Origin: Rhizaria sp. SCN 62-66
Lineage: Eukaryota; Rhizaria, unplaced
NCBI GenBank assembly: GCA_001724265.1
Contig: MEDY01000275.1
Coordinates: forward strand, 19,715-83,714
Reading direction: 5' to 3'
DNA: 64,000 nt
Position 1 is the stretch's first letter. Each line of letters opens with the position of its first letter. The notes under the pieces were generated by a model, which was not told the DNA's origin, did no database searches, and saw nothing but the letters and a program-made list of their open reading frames with translations. A program made the translations under genes and the position numbers. Below, piece by piece: positions 21,980 to 32,795 of this stretch.

Positions 21980-22343
21980 GAGCGATGCTGACGAGACGCT
22001 TGAGGCGCAGCTGGACCGCTTCTGGCAACAAGAGCTGCTCATGGCGTCCCCGCCGCTCACCCGCATCGCGGCCGCACTCGCCGCGACCTCTGTTGCGTTT
22101 ACGACAAAGCCATCAGCAGCAGCTGCGGCCGCAGCAGCGCCAGGCGCACAGCAGCGGACTGCGCTGTCGCAGTGGCGCTGGGCGCGCGGCCACACGGGGC
22201 TGCGCGCGGCGGCTGCGGTGTGGGGGGAGCTTGCGGTGAGTCTGCTGAAGCCGACGCCGGCGGCCGTGGCGGTGACGCTGCTGGCTCTGGTCCCGCTCGC
22301 GTTCCTCAACGCGCTGCTGCGAATGATGCTTAAGAAGGGCTGA
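20642..22343 (+). CDS. DCAKD: Dephospho-CoA kinase with C-terminal membrane anchor; frame broken at a (CAG)30 tract
   Basis: Dephospho-CoA kinase adds the 3'-phosphate in the last step of CoA synthesis. Exon 1 (20642..20818) has an N-terminal hydrophobic stretch and the P-loop (GLTGIIASGKSTTTALL, residues 27-43), then VIDFDLIARL. Donor GTACGT at 20819 and acceptor AACAG at 20946 join in phase 0 to IVYPGSALLARLSREFG and the block ending LNALMRPALLWEFL. After (CAG)30 this frame stops at TGA 21460. The kinase resumes in the -1 frame with VIFIDVPLLFEAGL, RPEAVLRRLRARDGLTPAQ and ATDVVDNSMDS, so both halves are needed. A C-terminal extension is acidic and Ala-rich and ends with a hydrophobic helix (VAVTLLALVPLAFLNALLRM) and LKKG, a likely tail anchor. 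TGA stop. A missing C in the CCCC run at 21451-21454 would restore one frame. Confidence 0.85.
21361..21450 (+). repeat. (CAG)30 trinucleotide repeat in the dephospho-CoA kinase gene
   Basis: Thirty perfect CAG units, read as polyglutamine in the upstream frame and as polyalanine (GCA) in the frame that carries the rest of the kinase. It sits between two conserved kinase blocks. Splicing it out does not fix the frame: the CAG acceptors would need a phase-1 donor and I found none upstream in this exon. Confidence 0.97.
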
Positions 22344-22682
22344 GACTAGCGCAGGTTCGAGAAACTGCTCCGTTTTTACATAGTATCTTGTTTATACATC
22401 TATTGGCCATACTGTCTGGCTAAATACACAATGTTTGATCCTAATTCAAGTTGATGCATGACGCGTGACCATATGGGTAACCCAACCCTCAACGCCTCAG
22501 GTCGGCGGATCTCGAGAACATTGTTGTGAAGTTTAATGGCTTGTTTTTTCCGTTAATAGACTTGATTTTAAAGTATATATAACAAACCCTTTGTTTAGCG
22601 CAGATAGTCTTATTATATATCTTCAAATTGACATTGTGTCGCGTAGCACGTGGTTTTGTCTTGACTGGATTGACTGTCTTGC
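22344..22682. other. Intergenic region between the dephospho-CoA kinase and helicase genes
   Basis: About 340 AT-rich bases between two plus-strand genes. No gene seen; it should contain the kinase 3' end and the helicase promoter. Confidence 0.55.
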
Positions 22683-25600
22683 ATGTCATCAGCCCCGGAG
22701 CGGCTCCCCGAGGCTGCCGCCAATGCATACGGACCGATCCCGGCTTCCACACCGTATGCACCGACGTTTGACATCTTAGGCACCTTCGCGTCTCTGTCGT
22801 GTTCCGCGCTTCGCTCCGCAACACGCAGCTCAGCTTCGACAGAGACGGATTCCAAGTTGGCTGCTGATGCTACAGGTGTGACGCACTACTACTCCTTCCC
22901 AGCCGAGCCTGAAGCCGCGGATTCCACGCTTGCAACAGCACTTGCTAACGCCACACCACCGGGCAGCATTGCCCGCATTGGTAAGGTGATCGATGGCTCT
23001 CTTCTAGCGCCCGTCGCGATTGAGACGTGCGCTCATTTGCATATGGGTAAGTTTGCATTGTCACACAATTCGCAGGATATTTCGAACAAATGGAATTATC
23101 TGTTTCAGCTTGACTATCACATATTGATTAATGTATTTTTTAGTATTGGCATATACTTTGTTCGATATTTTAAACGCGGCGTATATCGGACAATGATATC
23201 TCTCACTTCTACATCTTTATCCTTCGTATGATTCTGTGCTTTTCGCACGATCTCACCCTCACACAGATGTGTGGTTCCTCACTTGTATCCCTTGCGGCAT
23301 GAAGTTTACGCTCCCGCCCACACTAACTCCCAGTGTGTCTTCTTACGACAGTGACGACAGCGCTAGCCAAGCATCAACTGCAGCAGCCACTGCAGCAACA
23401 GCCAATGCAGCGGCCACTGCAGCGGCCATCGAGGCTGCTGCACGCGTGACTGAGGCGGCTCTCTCCGCGTATGCTATTCACAGCCGCTCCCCAGCCCACA
23501 GCCGCGCCGCGGCGGCGTGGAGGACGGTATGCGACCGACTGCAAAATGCACAGAAAACGCCACAGCCACCCCCCGCAGCAGCTGCACCGCAGAGTCACAG
23601 CGGCTGCAATGCCAGCTTGTTCGTCCCCAACTCCGGCCGCAGTGACGCGGGCAAGCGCGCGTGGGACTGCGAGAGCGAGACGGAGTCGCGTGTTGCACGC
23701 GTGATGTCGCGCCTGCTGCAGCCGCCGTTGCTTGCGATGTCGGGCGAGTTGAGCGGTGCTGCGGACAAGTTAAGCCACCGCAAGATGTTAAGTCGGCTTG
23801 CGAAGCCGTTTGTGTTGCCATTATTGCTGCTTACACCCGCAACTTCTGCACCAGACACGACCGCGACCAGTCCTGTCTCAAGCGTTACCACTGACGGCGG
23901 GCGTTGGCTCGTCGTCACACCAGCAGCGCCGCGCAACTCCCCCGCCTCAGCGCCGCCCCCGCATGCTGTTCTTTGCCACGCGCTTTAGCCCTCGTTAGAC
24001 GCGGTACGCTTAGCGAGCGCATGTTTAGACCCGTATTTCGACAGCACGCGCGCCGTGGACATGTCTCCCGAGTGGGCCCGCGCCACGGGGACCTCTTTAC
24101 TGCAGCTTTTGCTGTCGCCGCTGCGGGCTGTCTCGCCGCTCACGCCGGCGGCGGGGCCCGGTGTCGACTCCGACTCTCGCTCGCACTTGCTCGCACGCCA
24201 ATTGAGCTCACCTCTGATCGCAGCTGAGGAGAACAGTGACTGTGCAGCGGGGAGAGCGCTGCCTCGAGGCCCTTTGGCTTGCGCGCTCTGCGGACGTGTT
24301 TTCGCGTCGGTTCCCGCAGCGCTGCACCACTGCTTAGAATACGCTTTTCGCACCGACACTAAGACACCAGGTGAGCCATTGGACAAAGCTAACAGCTCTG
24401 CGAACTGTGTGCAGGGCTGGGACTGGCTGCTGACGCAGGTGATTACCGCAGTTGCGACTACCGTGACGACACGCGCTCGCATGGCTGCGCACAGCACCAT
24501 AAACGATGAGAAGCTATTCCGCGCACTGAAATCGATCATATCTGCAGGTGGGAGCAACGTTGTTGGCAAGTTTAGTCACGTGCGTGAGCTATTGAGGGCT
24601 AATGGCTTCGCTGTTTCGACCGACAGTCAGAATGCAGCGTCGACGAGCTCAACGTCAGCGTCTTCCCATGAGACATCAACAGCTGCAATGACGACTAGTA
24701 TGCTGAAAACTGTGACCGTGTCTCCGCCTGCTTTAATCACTTCTAAGACTCTCGCAGTGAAAGATGATGTCGCAGCGCAATCCACGGCTGCCCAGGCCGT
24801 TGCTGCCAAAGCGACGGTAGCGACGGCCGCTGCAGAGGCAGAAGACGCGATCGCGGCCGCAATTGCCGGCACCGGCGCGGGCCCTTGCGCGAACACGCAT
24901 AGCAGGGCTCGTATTACTATGAGCTCTGCTGATCACTGCAAAGGCGTGCATGCGACTTTACCCGAACAGTCTCGTCTGACAACAGTGTCTACCACTCGAC
25001 CTAAAACGAAGGCCCCTGATGCTGCGCAAGCCAATGCTACCGCTGCCGCTGCAACTGCCGCTGCCATCGCCGCAGACGACGCGATCGCTGCAGCAATTGC
25101 CGGTAACGGAGCTGTGTCTAGCGCTATCAACAAACATACCAGCATCATCAACAGCAGCAACGCCACAACCAATCAGCGCACTCTTCAGCAAACGCCTGCC
25201 CCCATTGGCAGCCGTAACGTTGCAATGCACTATTCTCCCACAAGCCATTGTGCACCGCATGTGGTTACCGTGAAGCCTTCGCGCCGTGCCTCGGCCAGTA
25301 CGGACACGCGTCCACGCCTGCGTCTGCGCCTGTCCTCAGTGCCTGTTCCATTGCCCACCGTTGCTGCATTTGCACACGCGCTGCGCCAGCACACCCCGAA
25401 CTTGCCCACCGAGTCAGAGCGCGCGTCGCTGTACCTCAGCCACCTGCTCACGGTCTCGCGCCTCGCGCTGCAGGCTGAGGCGTTCGCGTCGCGCGTCGCC
25501 GCCGAGGCGGCGTCGGGGGCGCCGCTCGCGGAGCCAGAACGCGCGCTACTCCGCACTGCGTCTGCGGCTGCGGGCGGCAGCGGCAAAAACAGTGGGAAAG

Positions 25601-28600
25601 ATGCGGGCCGTGGTGTCGTTGCGCCGTCTCGCGGCACAGGGTTGGCTGTGAGTAAAGTATCCTACTGCAAGACGCCAGGCGCGGTACATGACGGAAACAG
25701 GGACGCGCTGTGTCCGGTGACAGGCGCTCCACTTGGGACGTGCTCGGATGAGTCTACATGCGCGCGCTGCAGCTGTGCGTGGATGACGGCCGAGATAGAG
25801 CTCACGGTCACGGTCACCGCGGCCTCTCTGCGGACCCTCATTGCCTCTCCAGTGACTGTAGTATCACACAATGCAGTGACGCGTGATGCGGTGCGTGTGA
25901 GCGCGTACGGCCCGCGTGACGTTGAAACGGACTCAGATGCCGATTCTGATGATGACCAAAGCCATCACAAGCACGCTATCTATGACAACGATGGTGGTGA
26001 CAGCTATGGAGACAACAGCGATGCGCGCAACAAAGCTACTCATAATGGCCGCGCGACTGAGAGCGAGAACGTAACTCTGCCCGCTGCGAGCCCTCGGCCA
26101 GGAGACATTGTTTGGCTCTCGCTGCCTCTTGCATCAACGACAGTACATGCTAATTCGAAGTCTACCGCCAGTTGGATTGACGCGTGCACTCACTGGGGAT
26201 GGCACACGCCCACAGGCGCTCCTGCATCAATTGCGCTGACAGCTGCACAGTCGCTGTGCGCCCCTGCGTGTCCGCCACCTTACCCGGCGCTTTCGGGGGC
26301 ACGACCTACGGTCAACGCATATTGGGCTCATGTGCCTGATTCCGGCCACGAAGCGCATTGTGATCACCCCCAATGCAGCAATTGCGACACAGGGAAACTT
26401 CATGTTATGACTGTGAGCGATTGCAACGATTATGCGACGGCGCACGATGACTTCGGCGATGATTATTCGTCAGAGGAGGCTCTGTCACGCAATACGGTCA
26501 ATGCACGTATGGGCGACTACGATACGTCCGGCAGGAGTATCCCCCGCGGCCGCAGCTGTTGCAGCGGGTATCTTGCGGCGAGCAGCAGTACTTCTTCGAT
26601 GCATGCGGCGGAGCCTTCTTGCTTGCCGCCAGTGCTTGTCTGCCCGCCACCACTTGCATGGGCGCCTCTTGAAGCCCGCGTCAAGGAGGCGACTGTTGTG
26701 TCCCGTCCGCGTCGCGACTCTCGCTTTGATGATGAAACTGTGTTTGACGTCACATTAGCAGTGACAATGCCAGTTGATTATGCGCGTGCGTTCTGCACTC
26801 TCTCAAATCAACCCACTGATGATAGTTGCGAAATCAATACGAACACGTTTGCACCATCCCAACGTGGCATTGAAAACAACGACGTTATCTCTGCTACTGC
26901 CACGCACGCTGCTTCTAACCAGTGCGACTGTGGTCTTCAATGCAATCATTGCGCACATTTAGCGGTATTGTCAACCGCAGCTGGTTCTGTTCCGCTTGGA
27001 CACGCAGTCAATATTGCGCGCGACGGCTATGACCACACACCGGCAGCGAGCGCCTGGCCGACTGCGGTGGGAGCGCACGGTGGAGTACATCGCGGGCCGG
27101 GGGTGCCTTGGGCTGCACACAGCGGAGTTGTGTTGGAGTGGGGTCCGAGCACCGTTACGTATCAACGCACGTGTGACGCTGCTGCTGTGCTTTCTGGTGC
27201 TATCACAACGTTGCCCGCTGCTGCATTGACGACTGCCACCACGTTGGCCCTAGACGGCGAGGCGCGTGTTGCGAACTCAGTTGCGCACGCGCTCGCTGCG
27301 ACATCAACATCGTATCCTTTTTATTGTGCCAGTCATTTCGCATCTGCATGTGAAGATGATGGCAACAAGAATAAGGAGTGTTGTTACCCTCGCAAGAATG
27401 CGGCACTGCGAACGGCACTTAGTGCACTATCAGGCTGTTGCGACGCGCCTGAAAATGATGTGACGAATACGGGTGTTTTGGAGCTGTTGCAGCAACCCTG
27501 GCTTTGGCTGTGGCCTCCTGCACGCGCCGCAACATTTGACACCATTGTTACCCCTATCTTATCTCGCATTCTGCCCGAACTCTCGAATGCGTTATCTGCA
27601 CATTTTGCGACTCCTTACACCGTTGTCCCCAACGCATCAGCACTCGCCGCGGCAATCTTGTCGGGAATCGGGCACGCACTGGCAACTGCATTTCGCGCCG
27701 GTTACTGGAACCGAGTCAAGATTACACTTCCTCTGCCGCTGCATGTTGTCGTTAATAGCACCGTCCATGCAACACCGGCAATGGCCCTATCGCTGGTGCT
27801 TGACGGTGTGGCGAGCTTAACGGACGCTGCTGTAAGTGCAAGCACGCGCAAGGGTTTTGGCGTACCCGACTCTGAGCCTGCAGTAACTATGCTCGCCCTG
27901 TTGCCTTGCATTACGCCGCCGCGCTTTTTGCTACGCCCGACACCGATGCCCGCCGCTGCAGCAATGCGTGCCGATTGGACAACTGTTCTGCGCGGATTAA
28001 CCTCCGACTGCGGCAACGAGAGTGTTGCGTTGAAAAATACTCTTGCATGGGAAAAGGCACAGGTTGCGTTAGTTTCAGCGACGCGGACGGCTGCTTCTCT
28101 TATTCCTCCACCGCCGTCGCTAGATACTGTAGCTAAGCCAGCTACAGAGAACGCACCGATGTGGCGACCGTATCTTGACGCACTTAACCTCAACGATTCG
28201 CAACGCGACGCAGTTCTTTCTCTTGTAACCCCACCGCAATCACGCGACATTTGGAGCATGGTAACAGCCGACGGTTCGGGGCACGCGGCATTGCCTCCAC
28301 CACTAGCTATGATACAGGGTCCACCGGGCACAGGAAAGACTCACACCATTGCTGCAGCCGCGTGGCTCTGGATTCGCGCCGCCCGTCTCCGTGCCCCTGT
28401 TTGCTCTCCCACCGCCAGCGCAGACGGTGGCGAGGACAACACGGGCGGTGTGGCTGTCGCGGGGACTCGCGTTCTGCTGAGCGCATATTCGAACACGGCG
28501 GCGGACCTGCTAGCTGCGCGTGTGCGGACGGTCGCAGCTGCTGCAGACGCTGCCGCGAGGGACGCTTTGCGACACGCGAAGGCAGCGGCGCGGGACGAAG

Positions 28601-31600
28601 TTTTTGCTCGCGATGGTGATGATTCTTGTGCAGTTGCCGGACACGAGAACGACACTTTGCGCACAATGTCTGTTGCTCTTGGTCTCGATGACAATGACCG
28701 CACCGGCCCTGTTGAAGATAGCATTCTCACATTGTCACGTTTTTACCCATGTCCCCCTATCATACTGCCCCCACCTCTGCGCGTTGCTCGTTTCGTGTCT
28801 GGGTCTGTTCCCATTTCAGTGCTACTGGCGTCAGTGTCCACATCCGGCCCAAACGGCACGCTCCCGTACTGGGTTCCACAGCAGCAGCAACCAGTTACGC
28901 GGAGTCACGCTGTTCACACCATGGGATATGTTGATGCATCCGACTTTGACTTTGGCCCCTTTGTGTCTGCCGCGTTGCTTGCATCGCTTGCGGCAGATGC
29001 GCTTGGACAACCATGTCCTCATGTTGATGCTCGCACCACTCCCGCATTTGCGTCTGCTGCCGAAGCCGCTCTATCGCTTGCACATGCTGCGCAGTCGCTG
29101 TCGAGCGCTGTCCCGACGACGATGGAGTCACAAGCTCTGGCAGAGGTAACTGTAGGCGCCCCTGCGCGCGCTCTCGTCACACTTTCTCTTGTCGCGCGTG
29201 AAGCCGCAGCAGTCGCTGTGGCAGTTGCTGCAGCCCGACCTGTGTGCGTTGAGGCTGACGCGCTGTGGGGTGTACACGCGCACAAGAGCGCGGCATGGGC
29301 GCCGCGGCTGCGCCAAGGCGCAGAGTCGCTGCGACAGTTGCAGCGGCAGACTCGGACCAACGATAATGCTACCGCCCCGATCGCAACGTTTGCTCCATGC
29401 TCAGTGCTTTCAGCGCCGGTTGTCGCAACTGTTATTAATGCTATCATCGCAGTTTCAGAGGACGTAGCTGCATTAGGTTGTAACGCCGCCCACGTTCAAT
29501 TGTGGTCCCAACATCAAAATCAGCACACTTTATATCAGCACCACCACCCCCCGGTCTATGTACCGACGACGTTGTTGCCACTGACGACCCAGCCAAGTTC
29601 CGCTGCCGCACCGATCTCGTCGTATTTGATTGCCCAAAGCCCTTTAATTTGGGCTGTGCTGCTTTCACTTCTCTTTGAGCGAGCGAACGAGCGGCTGCCA
29701 TCGATGCTGCGGACTGCTGCAACTGTTTTGTTGCAATCGGCCGACGTGGTGGTCACCACTTGCGCGGCTTCGGGCTCTCGATCGCTCAGCGAAGGCCGAC
29801 CAAACACTGCTGCTCTTGCACTGCGGTATGAGCACGCTACTCTTGCGTCGTGGCTGTCGCGTGCACCGGGACACGCGGCGCGTGCGTGTGACTCCTCAGC
29901 CAGCGCTGAGCTCATCGCATGTCCGACTGCAGTTATGCAATCAACGCGCGCCACAACAGGTTCTGTTGATGCCGCTACTGAAGCCGCAGCAGCTGCAACA
30001 CATCCTCTTCCGCCTGCCATCGGAGCGAACGTTGTCGCAGCGCCCTTCTATGGGTTTTCACTTGTGATTGTGGACGAGACATCGCAAGCCCCAGAGTTCA
30101 CTCTCATGCTCCCACTTGCGCGTCTTGCTACAGCAACACTTGTGACACCTTTGGCGCTGACGCGGCGTCTTTTAGTTCTATCTGCAACACGTGCACGACT
30201 TGTAGGCAATGATGTAGCCGTTGCTACAAATACAAGTGCATTATCCGAGCTACAATGGCTGCAGTCGCAGGGTCTTGTTAGTCGAGCCGGCTACGCGTCA
30301 CATCACACCTCTCCTGCCGTTGCAGCAGCGTTGCAGACCGCACGCCTGCTTTGCTGGGGCAGCGCGGGCTCGGGAGCTGCAGCGCGAGCTGCTTTTGTTG
30401 GTGACCACTGCCAGCTGCCCCCGGTTGCAGGCGCAGGCGCAGGAGACGCAGGATTGCTTTGCCGCGCAGACGCTTCGGCTTTCGCACGTCTTGCCTGTAC
30501 TCCCGCCCTCTTCCCTTTTGCGAATGGTCGGGATCGGACAAGCACAGTGCGACCGACGTGCGTGATGCTGACACAACAGCATCGCATGCATTCTGCGTTG
30601 GCTTCATGGCCGTCGCGCACGTTTTATCACGGTCGGCTTACCACGCCGCCTGGGCTTGACGAGGCTAGGCCACCTGTGCACGGTTTTATTTGGCCTAGAA
30701 TCCGGCCTCGACACAGTAACGTCAACGTATCTCAAACATTACACCGCCAGCTACGTTACGATAGATTACAGCCGTAGTATGTGCCGTTCTTTATTGTCGA
30801 TACATCTCAACCTTTTGCTCTGCCGCCAGCGGAGAGAATTGCTGGCGGCTTGTGGCAAGCGCTGCAACATGCACATGCAACACGCCGAGCACAGCATTGG
30901 CAACCCCCTCAGCACCGCGAATCTCGCCAGCAACGTCGACAGACAAGAGGTCATGGGAATGCAGATGCGAACGAGTTTAACCGTGACGACGATTCTACTC
31001 GCACCGGAAATGCCTCATTACTTTCGGGTCACTGTCGCTCTGAAGGTGCAGGGTCTTTTGCAAACGACGCAGAGGCTGTATTGGCCGCCTTACTGGCCGC
31101 ACACGCAGTATGTAGCACGAAAATCAACTCTGTCCCTCGTACACAACGCGATGGAATCGACGGTGGAGAGGGCGTGACTGTAGGCATTGTCACCCCTTAC
31201 GCAGCCCAGGCGTCACTTATTCGCAGCACATTGGCTGCTCTTGAGAGCACCGTTAGTAATGTATCGGTGCGTACGCAGGTTGAAGTGAACTCTGTGGACG
31301 GGTTTCAGGGGCATGAGAAAGACTTGATAGTCATGACGCTTGTGCGCGCGCGCAGCTCTACGGTTGGATTTGTTCGAGATGTCCGCAGGATGAACGTACG
31401 TGATTCAAAATCGGATTGCTGTAATAAGATATCATATTTTCAGGATTATTTTGTAGCTTCCTAGACTATATCACAATCTAAACACTAATTTATGCTTTTT
31501 CTTCGTTTCTGCTCGCTCTTCAATAGGTCGCGATGACTCGTGCTCGCCGTGGCTTAATTTTAATCTGCGACTGTGATACCTTTGGTCCTGCGTTTTCCGC

Positions 31601-31868
31601 TTCTGCTGCTATGACTGGCGCTGCTTTGTGGGGACGCTGGGGCGATGCGAGTGCCAGCTCTGTCGTTGCAGAACACTCGATAACTGATTGTGCAGATGGA
31701 AATGTCAACGACCCCAGCCACCACACTGGCGGTGACGATGTCGAAGACGAAGAGGAGGACACCGGACGCACAGGTGAGTGGGCTCGGCTTATCGCACACG
31801 CTCGGCGTCATGGTCTTGTGCTGCCCGCTGCCAATCTGTCGGACGCGCTGGGTCCTGTGCTGTCATAA
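22683..31868 (+). CDS. Giant SF1 helicase (UPF1/SETX/Sen1-like), three exons, two in-frame UAG codons
   Basis: Proposed join 22683..23046, 23267..31395 and 31527..31868: 2,944 codons, TAA stop. Intron 1 is GTAAGT to ACACAG, phase 1; intron 2 is GTACGT to ATAG, phase 0, and splits motif VI (RRMN joined to VAMTRARRG). SF1B motifs in order: LNDSQRDAVLSLV, Walker A GPPGTGKTHT (1806-1813), DETSQ (2391-2395), GDHCQLPP (D2501), QHRMH (about 2555), and VDGFQGHEKDLIVMTLVRAR before motif VI. These enzymes unwind RNA or RNA:DNA hybrids with ATP. The N-terminal two thirds are Ala/Ser/Thr-rich with a CxxC...HHC cluster (CALCGRVF). TAG at 23986 (codon 362) and 30775 (codon 2625) lie in this frame, with no TAA or TGA before 31866. 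The gene is less GC-rich than its neighbours. The second TAG could instead end a 51-base intron (30727..30777). Confidence 0.82.
23986..23988 (+). other. In-frame UAG codon in the helicase gene (codon 362)
   Basis: TAG in the frame running from exon 2 start to motif VI. After it the frame continues PSLDAVRLASACLDPYF, which reaches the next ATG-initiated part of the same frame without any TAA or TGA. Confidence 0.85.
30775..30777 (+). other. In-frame UAG codon in the helicase gene (codon 2625)
   Basis: TAG between motif IV (QHRMH) and motifs V/VI of one helicase domain; both sides are in the same frame (RLQP, TAG, YVPFFIVDTSQ). A 51-base GTATCT...TAG intron is a possible alternative. Confidence 0.7.
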
Positions 31869-32795
31869 CGGCTTGCATCTCGGCATGATGATCGATATTG
31901 TGTTATGAAGATGAACAACTTTATGTCGAGTAGTCGTGTTATTTAGTTAGTGTCATTTACATTTCTTTTTATTTCTGTTTAGGATTTTATCGAGGAACTC
32001 AAATATACATTTCGTCGGTCTTTAAATTGAATTTGGGTGATTATCGCATCAAGAGATATGGGTTTTTGAGACAAACTCGTAATCATAGCGTTTATTGCAG
32101 CATTTGTCCATTTTATGCAGAGATGCGACGGGATTGAGTTTATTGCTGTACGCATAGCCTGGTGTTAGGTCATTATCAAGACCGTTTTTTCCTGACCAGA
32201 AGAGGGTCACATGTGAAGCTAAGTAGAAGATATATATTATCATGATTCATTTCAAGGTGAATGCACAAGTTATTGTATTAAGTTAGCATGACAAGTTTGA
32301 TTTGATTTTGAGTCGGGTTGCCAAGAGACAAATAATTTAAGTCCAAATGTCTGGCCAAAGTTTGAGCGGGGCTGACCCGGAGTTTGATGTGACAAGGCAG
32401 CGAGCAAATCAATTATGAAGATATCTTGTTAGATATTGCTCAAACTCATGCCTCACCAAATGAGATAACATTTTAAGCGAGAAATCTGCTTATTAATATT
32501 TGCAAAGGCTCAGTTAGACTCATAATTCATGCGCTATGTCACTCAACGCATGTTAACGGATCCTCCATCTTGATGTCGCGTACCTAAAATTTACATACGT
32601 TCATAAAAGAGTTTTACTTCAATTTTGTGGTATCACCTATTGATTTACTTGAAGCTATTATCAAAAGCGTATCGCTAACAAAAACGAACTATATCCTGTG
32701 ACTTCACGATTCTCTGTCATGTAAGCCTGCTCTCAGCGATAACATCATCAGGTTAGTCATTTAAGACGCGCTGATCGCGTGAATCAAGACAACGA
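31869..32795. other. Intergenic region between the helicase and B-box genes
   Basis: About 930 AT-rich bases with stops in all frames. No gene recognised; it should hold the helicase 3' end and the B-box gene promoter. Further small upstream exons of the B-box gene cannot be excluded. Confidence 0.45.
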
